A DNA stretch of 64,000 bases from Dasypus novemcinctus (taxonomy: Eukaryota; Chordata; Mammalia; Cingulata; Dasypodidae). Shown in pieces: positions 47,320-59,216 of the stretch. The position numbers were made by a program, and so were the translations under genes. Under the pieces are notes generated by a model, which had not been told where the DNA came from, did not search any database, and saw only the letters and a program-made list of their open reading frames with translations. The stretch spans positions 67,658,544-67,722,543 of the forward strand of contig NC_080675.1 in NCBI RefSeq assembly GCF_030445035.2. Reading direction: 5' to 3'. Numbering within the stretch: position 1 is the stretch's first letter; every line of letters begins with the position of its first letter.

Positions 47320-47720
47320 ACCAGGACTGCAATCATTTGAAGGCTTGAGTGGGCTGGAGGATTTGCTTCCACCCTGACTTATATGGCTATTGGCAAGAGG
47401 CTTCAGTTCCTCACATGAGCCTCTCCGTAAGGCTGTTCCATACATGGCAGCAGGCTTTCCCTAGAGTCAATGATCTGAGAGAGAGAGACAGGGATAGAGA
47501 CAGAGAGTCAGAGAGAGAGAGAGAGAGAGAGAGAGGTGGAACCACAGTGTCTCATAATCTAATCACAGGAGTGGCATACTATAACTTCTGCATTATTCTC
47601 CTGGCACCACAGACAAACCCCAGTAAGCTGTGGAAGGTTGTAAATACCAGGAGGCAGGGCTCATTATGGGGCCATCTTGGAGGCTGGCTACCACGGGTGC
47701 TATTAATAATTATGCCAGGC
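47320..47720 (+). repeat. Old mammalian repeat with (GA)n microsatellite
   Basis: ggactgcaatcatttgaagg, gcttcagttcctcacatg, and after the microsatellite ataccaggaggcagggctca, ggccatcttggaggctg follow an ancient mammalian repeat family. The embedded (GA)n run is at about 47477-47536, expanded from a purine-rich part of the repeat. Confidence 0.6.
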
Positions 47721-49263
47721 TAACAGGAATAAACCAAGACAGTTCTGGAAAACTAAAGATTTATGGTCACCCTACATTTACTGCATTCCTTAGTTTATAT
47801 TCATCACACTCAGGTAGTAATTTCCTACTTCTAAAATTATTTAGTTCTATGACAAGTCCCTAGAAATACATAATAAGAATAACTGCTATCTTGCTCATCC
47901 CCACCAAAGCGCTCCTATTTTATGGCTGTGGAAGCTCCCATGAGTCAACAGCTGGTGGCTTCTGGACCTGATCTCCTCCCTCCCACTAAAGATACTGGCC
48001 CTCTGGACCTCTGTATTGGTATAAAGGAATTATATTTAGTGCCCAGTGATCCTGCCTGGCCTAGTCATAAGTTTCCCTTCTAAGCAACCACCTCGGTTAG
48101 CCTTGTCATTGGCATAATCACAATTAGCAAGGTCTGCACCTCTATTTAGTCTGGGATGATAAGGGCCCCTGCCATCTCTTCCCTTTTGTGACTCGGCACA
48201 TGTATTCTCTTATGGCTTAGATAAGCTGCCCTCGTCTTCTCCAAAAGGCCCTTGCCACTTTTGCTTTTCGAGCCTTATGGTTTGAAACCTCCACTCCCCA
48301 GCATCCATGGGAAAATCCTACCCCACCCCTCTGGGTCACAATAAAGGCAAGAGCCTGAGACCCACATGTGCTCTTCCCCTCTCCCTCCACAAACCCTCAA
48401 AGGAGCTCTGGTTAGGTAAGACAGTTACTTGAATATTGTTTTTCTGAGTGGAGTCCTGTCAACTATTTTTTTCCTGCATCTATTCCCCTCCAGTTCAGGG
48501 ACCACTACTGATTTACCCTAAGTTAAGTCAATTTACTACTAAACTTTTCTAGCTGTGATTTAGAAATATGCATTCAGGTGCACAGAACACCCACCATGAA
48601 TGAAATTTGCATGTATCTTTAACTTAAACCTTTAAGTTTCTACTAGAATTATTCTTGCTCCTTTCTCATTTTTGCAATATGCACGCAAAACCTTATTTAA
48701 TGGAGAAGAAAATTGCAAATCTCTTTATTTAGAAGAGGTCATAAACTAGATACTTGCAGCAGAGAAAATGTTTTATGTGTTTATAAACTGCATAAATGAA
48801 GAGTATGCAATCCTATTGGGAAGAAAGTACAAACTGACCTTATTCCTTAAATTGTGTTTTCTATACAAAATGAAAGAGTTATTTTTAAGGTCTGTTCTAA
48901 ATTGCCCAGTTTTTCTGTCTAGATTTCCTGACTTTATAGTAATATAGATTTGTCCTTAGACCGAATTTCTGATCATATATACAAATCCAATATAATTAAC
49001 TGCTGCTAATCAAACATAGTCCATTTAATTCTTTACTACTGCCTTGTGTTTTGGCATTTCCTTCCCACTTGCATGTTACAAGTATGGCATTCATGTAATA
49101 AATATTTATGGAGTACATGTTATATGCTACTAAAAAGACAAAAAGACAATCCTTTCTCTGAAGACAAATGTAATTTCTAAAACTTTTGAGTATTTTATTT
49201 TGAATAAAATAAAACCCAGTGGGTTTTTTAAACAACTCAAAATACACAACAGAGGCAGAGAAG
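47721..49263. other. Intergenic DNA, no gene seen
   Basis: No gene-like feature. The frame on the minus strand at 48996-49574 runs across the L1a 5' end and has no family traits. Confidence 0.55.
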
Positions 49264-50378
49264 GGGGGAGGTAAGATGGCAGAATAGGAAGCTCCAGGAC
49301 TCAGGTTGTCCTCCAGGGTGGGAAGTAAACAGCCAAGGGAAGGGATGCAAATTAGAATTACAGGGAAGCGTTTGCTAAAGGGTGCCTCTACCTCAAGAAG
49401 GGGGTCAGGGTGTGCCAACACTGTTAGGGGCTTTTGATTAGCAAATGCAGTTTGCTGGGTTCCAGATCTGAGCCATAGTTTTAACCCACCCCAGACAAAC
49501 TCAACTGACAGCCTCATTTTCAACCATGCCCATGACAGGGACAGAGTCAGTTGAGACTTAAAAGCACTGTACAAACTTAGGGCTGCTGGAAATTTTTGCT
49601 GAAGATCACCGTCTGCAGATCAGGCCCGGAAAACGCAGATTTGGGAAGCCATCAAGGAGAAGCTTGAAGTCCTTCTTGGTCTCCTTCCCAGGGCACTTTG
49701 GACCCCCCTTCATGGGGACCTAGCCCTGTTTTGCCTCGAAAATACTGACATGGGAAAAGAGTAAGTTGAACCAAGTGTCAAAGAGCCTGGGCACAAAGGT
49801 GATCAACAAGAAAATTCTAGGCAAGAGAGAAACTGAACTCCAGAGTAAATTCATCAAGAAAATCAGATGCCTAGACATCAGCAAAAACTTAATGGTCCAG
49901 TAAAAGGAAAAATTAAAACTTGAGGAGACACAGAATTTGAAACAACTAATCAAAGATGTTCAAACAAATTCCTAAATAAATTCAAGGAGATGAAGGAAAA
50001 CGTGACTAAAGAGATAAAGAATATTAAGATGACATTGTGTAAGCACAAAGAAGAATTTGAAAATATAACCAGAAATAGCAGAAATTACAAGGATGAATGG
50101 CACCATAGGAGAGATTAAAAATATATTAGAAGAATACAACAGCAAATTTGAACAGTCAGAAGAAGGGACTCAAAGCTAGAAGACAGGGCAACTGAACTCT
50201 TATAGGCAGAAGAACAGAAACAGAAAACAGAAAAATTGAGCAGGGTCTCAGAGACTTGAATGACAGCATGAAGCATACATATATGCATGTCATGGTAGTC
50301 CCAGAAGGAAAAAAGAAAAGGGTCAGAAAATACTTGAGAAAATAATGGTTAAAAATTTCCCAACTGTTAAGAAGGAAA

Positions 50379-50755
50379 GGGGAAACGGACTTTGGCCCAG
50401 TGGTTAGGGCGTCCGTCTACCACATGGGAGGTCCGCGGTTCAAGCCCCGGGCCTCCTTGACCCGTGTGGAGCTGGCCCATGCGCAGTGCTGATGCGTGCA
50501 AGGAGTGCTGTGCCACACAGGGGTGTCCCCCGCGTAGGGGAGCCCCACGCGCAAGGAGTGCACCCATAAGGAGAGCCGCCCAGCGCGAAGGAGGGAGCAG
50601 CCTGCCGAGGAATGGCACCGACCACACTTCCCGTGCCGCTGGCAACAACAGTAGCGGACAAAGAAACAAGACACAGCAAAAAGACACAGAAAACAGACAA
50701 CCGGGGGAGGGGAGGGGAATTAAATAAATAAAAATAAATCTTTAAAAAAAAAAAA
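50379..50755 (+). mobile_element. DAS-type SINE in L1a
   Basis: Near-consensus CpG-rich copy with a 10-bp target duplication AAGAAGGAAA (50369-50378 and 50756-50765). The second CpG-rich half is partly altered (gaaggagggagcagcctg). Confidence 0.95.
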
Positions 50756-50791
50756 AAGAAGGAAATAAATATTTATGTTCAAGAAGCACAA

Positions 50792-51185
50792 CAGGGAAGC
50801 AGACTTGGTTAGGGCATCCATCTACCACATGGGAGGTCTGTGGTTCAAACCCTGGGCTTCCTTGACCCATGTGGAGCTGGCCCATGCCACACAGAGGTGT
50901 CCCCTGCATAGGGGAGCCCACGCGCAAAAAGTGCGCCCCGTTAGGAGAGCCACCCAGTGCAAAAGGAAGTGCAGGCTGCCCAGGAATGGCACCGCACACA
51001 CACAGAGCTGACACAACAAAATGACACAACAAAAAGAAACACAGATTCCCGTGCCTCTGACAACAACAGAAGTGGGCAAAGAAGAACACGCAGCAAATAG
51101 ACACAGAGAGCAGACAACTGAGGCGGGGGCGGCGGAAAAGGGGGGGAAGGGGAGAGAAATAAATAAATCTTTAAAAAAAAAAAAG
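50792..51185 (+). mobile_element. DAS-type SINE in L1a, small internal deletions
   Basis: Lacks the cccagtgg part of the head and part of the core (gccacacagagg), but otherwise complete. Duplication GAAGCACAA (50783-50791 and 51186-51194). Confidence 0.94.
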
Positions 51186-52355
51186 GAAGCACAATATAGT
51201 CCAAACAGAGTAAATCCTGAAAGAACTACTCCAAAACACTACTAATCAGAATGTCAGATACCAAAGTTAAGGAGAGAATCTTGAGAGGAGCAAGAGAAAA
51301 GCGATTCATCACATACAAGGAAAACACTATAAGGCTAAGTATCAATTTCTCTTTACTTAAGATAATCAAAGAGAAACATTGTCAAGCAAAAATTCTTTAT
51401 CCAGCAAAATTGTTCTTAAAACAAGAGGGAAAGTTCAAAATATTCATGGATAAAGAGAAACTGAGAGTTGCCCTATAATAAATACTAAAGGAAGTTCTGC
51501 AGGCTGAAAGGAAAAGACAGGAGAAAGGTTAGGAGGAGAGTGTAGAAATGAAGATTATCAGTAAGGGCAACGAAGGAGTAAAAACAGAGACAAAAATAAG
51601 ACATGACATATAAAACCAAAGGATAAAATGTTTGAAATAAGTACAGCCTATACAGTAATATCATTGAATGTTAATGGATTAAACTCCCCAATCAAAGGAA
51701 ACGGATTGGAAGAATAGATAAACAGTATGATCAATCTATATGCTGTCTATAAGAGACTCACCTCAAACCCAAGGACACAAAAAGTGAAAAGTTGGAAAAA
51801 GGTATTTCACACAAACCATAATCAAAACAGAGCAGTTTAAATTACAAAATAAGCTTTGAATGCAAAACTGTTATAAGATAAAGAGGGACATATACATTAA
51901 TAAAAGGGGCAATCCACCAAGAAGAAATAATCATAAATATTTATGCCCCTAATCTGGATGCCCCCAAATACATGAGGCAAGCACTGACAAAACTGAAGAG
52001 AGAAATAGATGTCTCTACAATAGTAGATGGAGACTTTAATATACCACTCTCATTATTAAATAGAACATCTAAAAAGAGAATCAATAAGGAAACACAGAAC
52101 TTGAATTATATTAAAAAATGAACTAAATCTAACAGATATATACAGACCATTACACTCCAAAAGTACAGTATATACACTTTTCTCAAGTGCATATGGTTCA
52201 TTCTCCAGGATAAACCAAATGTTGGGTCACAAATCAAGCCTTAGTAAATACTAAAAGATCGAAATTATACAAAGCACTTTCTCTGACCATAATGGAATGA
52301 ATCTGGATATCAATAACAGGCAGAGAACTGGAGAATTCAAAAATATATGGAGGTT

Positions 52356-52774
52356 GGGAAGTGGACATGGCCCAACTGATAGAGTGTCCACCTACCATAT
52401 GGAGGGTACAGGGTTCTATACCCAGGGCATCCTGGCCCATGTAGTGAACTGGCCCACACACAGTACTGTCATGCACAAGGAGTGCCGTGCCATTCAGGGG
52501 CACCTCCGCATAGGGGAGCCCCATACACAAGGAGTGTGCCCCGCAAGGACAGCTGCCCCACATGAAAAAAGTGCATCCCACCCAGGAGTGGCACCACACA
52601 CATGGAGACTTGACACAGCAAGATAATGCAACAAAAAAGAGACGCAGGTTTTCAGTGCTGCTGGATAATGAAAGTGGATGCAGAACAACACACAGCAACT
52701 GGACAAAGAGAGCAGAAAATGGGTGGGGGGGGGAAATAAATAAAAATAAATCTTTTTAAAAATAATAATAATAT
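52356..52774 (+). mobile_element. DAS-type SINE in L1a
   Basis: Older, diverged copy (gggaagtggacatggcccaa head). 13-bp duplication ATATATGGAGGTT (52343-52355 and 52775-52787). Confidence 0.94.
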
Positions 52775-52848
52775 ATATATGGAGGTTAAACAACACACTC
52801 TTAAAACATCAGTGGGTCAAAGAAAAAATAGCAAGAGAAATCAATAAA

Positions 52849-54361
52849 GGGGAGGAGGCAAGATGGCGGCTGAGTGAACTTCCCGGTTACTAGCTCCTAG
52901 AGGGAATCGGCTGGGAGGCGTCGGAGACTCTTTGGGACCGGGCTGTTTCGGGATTTTTCCTGGTCCCAAGGTGTTTGGACATCGATTTGGAGGGAAGGTA
53001 ACAGAGAGGATCCATCTGTGAAATATACACGGAGATCCCAGCTACGTGTGGAGGATTCCCTCCTTGGGTAGGCAGAGCCGAGGCAGCTAGCACCGCGCTG
53101 AGCCCCGGCGGGCGGCGGCCAGGGTAGCCTAGCTGGGCCGCGGTGGGCAGCAGGCGGGGGATCTGAGCCACGCCGCGGTGGGCAGCGGGCCGGAAAGCCG
53201 AGACGCGCTGCGCCGCGGCGGGCGGCGGGCAGGAGAGCCGAGCCCAGCCGAGCCCAGCCAAACCCAGCCGAGCCGCGGCAGGTGGCGGGCGGGGAAGCCG
53301 AGCCCAGCCGAGCCCAGCCGAGCCGCGGCAGGCGAGGGAGCCGAGCCCAGACGAGCTCGGCCAAGCCCAGCCACGCCCAGCCGCGCCGTGCCGGGCAGGA
53401 GAGCCGAGCTGCGCTGCACCGCGGTGGGCGGCGGGCGGGAAAGCCGAGCCCAGCCGAGCCCAGCCGAGCCGCGACGGGTGGGGGACCCGAGCCCAGCCGA
53501 GCCTAGCCAAGCCCAGCCGAGCCGCGGAGGGTGGGGGACCAGAGCTCAGCCGAGCCCAGCCAAGCCCAGCCGAGCCTGGCGGCGGGGTTTCTGTTCTTTG
53601 GGGTTTTTTTTGGTTTTTTTTGTTTTTTTTTTTTTTATTTTTTATTTTATTATATTTTTGTTGCTGTTGTTTTTTTTAATCCTCTCTTTCCTGTCCCCAA
53701 TATTCTTCTTATACTATTTTATCTTAACAATACAATAGGTCCTACAGGAAATACCTCACATTTGCTGGGTTTCCTCACCCTCCACTGCCTCATTTCTCTG
53801 TGAATAGATTTAGCCTATCTACACTATCCCCTTTCCCCTACAACTTGATATCCTCCACCATCTGCTATCTCTCCTATATTTCATCTCCCTTTCTTTGATC
53901 CACAAAGTGTCTAACTCTTCATTTCTAATACCTTTGTTTAGTTTTCCATCTGGTATTCATCCCTGAAACTATTACCTTTCTTTTCTCTTTCCCTCTCTCA
54001 CGAAAACAATAGCCTCTTAGTACGTACCACATTCCTCCCATATTCAGTCATCTACCTCATTATAGGTACTTTCCTACTACTATAACTCTACACAATTTAA
54101 CCTCCATCCTCCCAGAACTCATATTGTTGCTTTGTTAACATATATCACCAATACTACTTCACACTTTTTCCTCCCTTACACAATTGCCTTTCCCCAGCAC
54201 TAATACTTTCCTTTAAAGTGAGCTTAACTAGCAATAAGAAATTGGAATAAGAAGAACAAAGTGACAAAGAGAAGATATAACACTTACGCAAAAACAACAG
54301 CTAATTAATCTCCAAGACTAGACAAAGAAGCTAAGGAACTGATTAAACCCGTCAAGAAAAA
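52849..54361 (+). promoter_or_regulatory. L1c 5' UTR with CpG-rich tandem array
   Basis: Starts ggggaggaggcaagatggcg, holding a CAAGATGGCGG YY1 site as in L1 promoters of other mammals. At about 53085-53580 comes an array of imperfect gccgagccca units grouped into longer blocks ending ccgcgg(c/t)gggcggcggg, rich in CpG. A T-rich run follows (53588-53680), then a pyrimidine-rich stretch to ORF1. Open frames crossing the array are repeat artefacts. Confidence 0.88.
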
Positions 54362-55317
54362 ATGTTGACAAGACAGCAACAAAAATCTACAAACCAAACC
54401 AGTAATCAGGAAAACATGGCTGAATCCAATCAGGAAGGGGGGCAGGACTTCGCACAAGCAATGAAAGATCTCAGATCATTTATCACCGACAAATTTGATG
54501 AAGTAATGAAAGAGGTTAACAGCATGAAGGCAACACTTGAAGGGGAAATTGCAGACATGCGCAAAAAAATAACAGATATGATGGAAATGAACACCACAAT
54601 TCAAGAAATCAAAAATACACTTGCAGCAAATATCAGCAGACTAGAAGAGGCAGAGCAGAGAATTAGTGATGTGGAAGATAGTGCATTGGAATCAAACAGA
54701 TAGTAGAAGTGGTCAATAAAAAGGTAGAAAAAATCCAGATAGGACTTAGGGACCTGAATGATAACGCAAAACGCTCAAACATACGTATTATAGGCATTCC
54801 AGAAGGAGAAGAGAAGGGAAAGGGGTCAGAAGAACTGTTGCAGGAAATAATGAATGAAAACTTCCCAAATCTACTGAAAGAGACAGATGTACATATCCAA
54901 GAAGCACAGCGCACTCCACTGGTCATAAACCCCAACAGGCCCACCCCAAGACATATACTTGTCAAATTATCCAATGCTCAAGACAAAGAAAAAATTCTAA
55001 AAGCAGCAAGAGAAAAGAAAACCATCACATACAAGGGAAACTCCATAAGATTAAGTGCTGATTTCTCATCTGAAACGATGGAGGCAAGAAGGCAGTGGTA
55101 TGATATAGTCAAGGTACTAAAGGAAAAAAAATTCCAACCAAGAATACTCTATCCAGCTAAACTAGCAGTCAAAAATGATGGAGAGTTCAAAATATTCACA
55201 GATAAACAGAAACTGAAAGACTATATCAACAAGAAACCTCCCCTTCAAGAAATTCTTAAGGGAGTTCTGCAGGAAGAAAGGAAAAAACAGGACAGTCAGA
55301 GATGGGGGAGAGTGTAA
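54362..55317 (+). pseudogene. L1c ORF1 (RNA-binding ORF1p), one frameshift
   Basis: Residues 1-110 are a polar N-terminus and coiled coil (ANISRLEEAEQRISDVED). A one-base shift and stop near 54680-54703 separate it from the RRM (RSNIRIIGIPEGEE, 54772 on) and the C-terminal domain (RHILVKLSNAQDKEKILKAA; ITYKGNSIRLSADFS). The product would be a trimeric nucleic-acid chaperone coating L1 RNA. The frame ends at 55315-55317, about 318 codons. Confidence 0.93.
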
Positions 55318-55397
55318 AAGCAACAAGAAAGACAAAAATGGAAGGGGAAAATAAAATAATACAAACAAAATATAACAAACACAAATCCAACCAAAAT

Positions 55398-58300
55398 ATG
55401 ACTACCATAAATAACTCTCTAAACATAATAACACTGAATGTCAACGGATTAAACTCACCTATCAAAAGATTCAGACTGGGACACTGGATAAGGAAATATG
55501 ACCCATCTATATGCTGCCTACAAGAGACACATCTTAGACCCAGAGACTCATGGAGGTTGAAAGTGAATGGCTGGAAAACAATCATACAAGCAAACAACAA
55601 CCAAAAAAAGGCAGGAGTAGCTATATTAATATCAGACAAAATGGACTTTAAATGCGAAACAATTGTGAGAGACAAAGAAGGATACTATATTTTAGTGAAA
55701 GGGACAACCTGTCAAGAAGATCGAACAATCATAAATATTTATGCTCCTAACAAGGGCGCCTCTAAATATGTGAGGCAAACGCTGGAAAAACTAAGTGAAA
55801 GAATAGATGCATCTACAATTATAGTGGGGGATTTTAATACACCACTATCAACTCTGGACAGAACATCTCAAAAGAGAATCACTAAAGAAACAAAACATTT
55901 GAACAGTATATTAGAAGAGCTGGATCTAATAGACATATATAGATCATTACACCCAAACACAGCAGGATATGCATTTTTCTCAAGCACACATGGAACATTC
56001 TCCAAGATTGACCATATGCTAGGCCACAAAGAAAGGCTTAATGAATTCAGAAAGATCGAAATCATACAAAACAATATCTCTGACCACAGTGGAGTGAAGT
56101 TGGAAATTTGCAAGGGACAGAGACCCAGACTCCACACGACAATTTGGAAATTAAACTGCACACTCTTAGAAAAACAGTGGGTCAAAGAGGAAATCTCAAA
56201 AGAAATCAATGACTACCTTGAAACAAATGATAATGATAACACAACATACCAAAATTTATGGGATGCAGCAAAAGCGGTACTGAGAGGGAAATTTATAGCC
56301 ATAAATTCATATATCAAAAAAGAAGAAAGAGCAAAAATTGGAGAACTAACTGCACTTTTGATGGAATTAGAAAAACAACAACAAAGTAACCCAACAGGAA
56401 GAAGAAGGAAGGAAATAACAAAGATAAGAGCAGAACTAAATGAAATAGAAAATAAGAAAGCACTTGAAAAAATAAACAAGACCAAGAGCTGGTTTTTTGA
56501 GAAGATCAACAAAATTGACAAACCTTTAGCGAGACTAACAAAGAAAAAAAGAGAAAAGATGCAAATACACAAAATAAGAAATGAGAAAGGTGATATCACC
56601 ACTGACCCCATAGAAATAAAGACTATCATAAGAGGATACTTTGAAAAACTATATTCCAACAAAAATGACAATTTAGAGGAAATGGACAAATTCCTAGAAA
56701 CTCATAAGCAGCCCATACTGACGAAAGAAGAAATTGATGATCTTAACAAACCAATCACAAGCAAAGAGATAGAATCAGTCATTAAAAATCTCCCAACTAA
56801 GAAGAGCCCAGGTCCAGACGGCTTCACAGGTGAATTCTACAAAACATTCCGGAAAGAACTAACACCAATCCTGTTGAAACTATTCCAAAAAATCAAAACA
56901 GAAAGAACACTGCCTAATTCCTTCTATGATGCCAACATTACCCTAGTACCAAAGCCAAACAAAGACACCACAAGAAAGGAAAATTACAGACCAATTTCTC
57001 TAATGAACCTAGATGCAAAAATACTTAACAAAATACTTGCTAATCGTATTTAACAACACATTAAATGAATTATACACCACGACCAAGTGGGATTTATTCC
57101 AGGTATGCAAGGATGGTTCAACATAAGAAAATCAATCAATGTAATACACCATATAAACAGACTGAGAGAAAAAAACCACATGATTATATCTATAGATGCA
57201 GAAAAGGCATTTGACAAAATACAGCACCCCTTCCTGATAAAAACACTCCAAAAGATGGGAATACAAGGAAACTTTTTGAACATGATAAAGAGTATATATG
57301 AAAAACCGAAAGCCAACATTGTTTACAATGGCGAAATCCTGAAATCCTTCCCTCTAAACTCAGGAACAAGACAAGGATGCCCATTGTCTCCACTCCTATT
57401 TAACATTGTCTTGGAAGTACTTGCTCGAGCACTGAGACAAGAACCAGATATAAAAGGCATTCAAATTGGAAAGGAAGAAGTCAAAATTTCATTATTTGCA
57501 GATGACATGATCCTATATATAGAAAACCCTGAGAGATCTACAGCAAAGCTCCTAGAACTCATAAATGAGTTTAGCAAAGTCGCAGGTTATAATATCAATG
57601 CGCAAAAATCAGTAGCATTTCTGTACACCAATAATGAGCAAGATCAGGAGGAAATCAAGAAACAAATACCATTCACAATAGTAAATAAAAAAATCAAATA
57701 CTTAGGAATAAATTTAACTAAAGAGGTAAAAAACTTATACATCGAGAACTATACAAGATTGTTCAAGGAAATCAAAGAAGACCTAAATAAATGGAAGAAT
57801 ATTCCCTGTTCATGGATAGGAAGACTGAATATTTTTAAGATGTCTATCCTACCAAAACTGATCTACACATTCAATGCAATCCCAATAAAAATCAACACAG
57901 CCTTCTTTAAGGAACTAGAAAAACTAACTATGAAATTTATTTGGAATAGAAAGAGGCCCCGAATAGCCAAAGACATATTGAAAAAGAAAAACGAAATAGG
58001 AGGAATCACACTTCCTGACTTCAAAACATACTACAAAGCTACAGTAGTGAAAACAGCATGGTACTGGCATAAGGAGAGACACACAGACCAATGGAATCGA
58101 ATTGAAAGTTCAGATATAGAACCTCATGTATATAGCCATATAATATTCGATAAAGCCACCAAACCCTCTCAACTGGGAGAGAATGGCCTATTCAACAAAT
58201 GGTGCCTGGAGAACTGGATAGCCATATGTAGAAGAATGAAAGAGGATTACCATCTCACACCTTATACAAAGATCAACTCAAGATGGATCAAAGACCTAAA

Positions 58301-59216
58301 TATAAGAGCCAAGACCATAAAGACCTTAGAAAGCAGTGTAGGGAAACATCTACAGGACCTTGTAATAGGAAATGGCTTCATGAATATCACACCAAAAGCA
58401 CGAGCAGCAAAAGAACAAATAGATAAATGGGACTTCCTCAAAATTAAAGCCTTTTGCACCTCAAAGGAGTTTGTCAAGAAAGTAAAAAGGGAACCCACAC
58501 AATGGCAGAAAATATTTGGCAACCATATATCTGATAAGAGACTTATAACTTGCATATATAAAGAATTCATATATCTTGAAAACAAAAAGATAAACAACCC
58601 ATTTAAAAAATGGGAAAAATAATTAAACAGACACTTCTCCAAAGAAGAAATACAAATGGCTAAAAAGCACATGAAAAAATGCTCCAAATCTCTAGCTATC
58701 AGGGAAATGCAAATCAAAACTACAATGAGATACCATCTTACTCCCATAAGATTGGCAGCCATGAAAAAAACAGTAGAATACAAATGCTGGAGAGGATGTG
58801 AAGAAAGGGGAACACTCATCCATTGCTGGTGGGAATGCAGAAGGATCCAACCATTCTGGAGGACAGTTTGGTGGTTTCTCAAAAAATTATCCATAGATTT
58901 GCCATATGACCCAGCAATACCACTGCTGGGTATATACCCATCAGATCTGAAAACAAGGACACAAACCGATATATGTACACCAATGTTCATAGCAGCATTG
59001 TTCACTATCGCCAAAAGTTGGAATCAATCCAAATGTCCATCAACAGATGAGTGGATCAGTAAAATGTGGTATATACACACAATGGAATACTACTCAGCTG
59101 TAAGAACCAATACACTACAATCACACGTGATAACATGGATGAACCTTGAGAATCTTATGTTGAGTGAAGCAACCCAGGCATTGAAGGACAAATACTATAT
59201 GACCTCAATGATATGA
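55398..59216 (+). pseudogene. L1c ORF2 (endonuclease-reverse transcriptase), three stops
   Basis: The frame runs from ATG 55398. The endonuclease has [16 protein letters not shown] (Glu), [11 protein letters not shown] (Asp) and ISDHSGV (His), all catalytic blocks intact. RT follows with [43 protein letters not shown] and the active site FADD at 57495-57506. The C-terminal zinc segment [18 protein letters not shown] is present. Stops in frame are TAA 57051-57053, TGA 57066-57068 and TAA 58620-58622; the first two fit C-to-T changes. The frame ends at 59214-59216, about 1,272 codons, the full L1 ORF2 length. Confidence 0.95.

Larger units (their letters stand above)
49264..52848 (+). mobile_element. 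L1a: old L1, 5' UTR, ORF1 and endonuclease part
   Basis: Begins gggggaggtaagatggcaga, the YY1-type 5' end of mammalian L1. ORF1 remnants run from about 49960 to 51475; the C-terminal domain is recognisable as ILRGAREKRFITYKENTIRL and KILYPAKLFLKQEGKFKIF. ORF2 endonuclease remnants follow (about 51640-52848), with TVDGDFNIPLS-like and IYAPNLDAPKYMRQ-like segments. Three DAS SINEs sit inside. At 52849 it is interrupted by L1c, and its ORF2 continues at 61818, then at 63181. Fully decayed. Confidence 0.85.

Noticed and set aside
47477-47536. CRISPR-like or regulatory array
   Set aside because: It is a plain (GA)n microsatellite within an old repeat.
52890-53738. Long Pro/Arg/Ser-rich open frames on both strands
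   Set aside because: They come from the CpG-rich tandem array in the L1c 5' UTR; the repeat unit length keeps frames open by chance.
55302-59216. A retrotransposition-competent L1
   Set aside because: ORF2 has three in-frame stops and ORF1 one frameshift, so this copy is inactive despite intact catalytic motifs.
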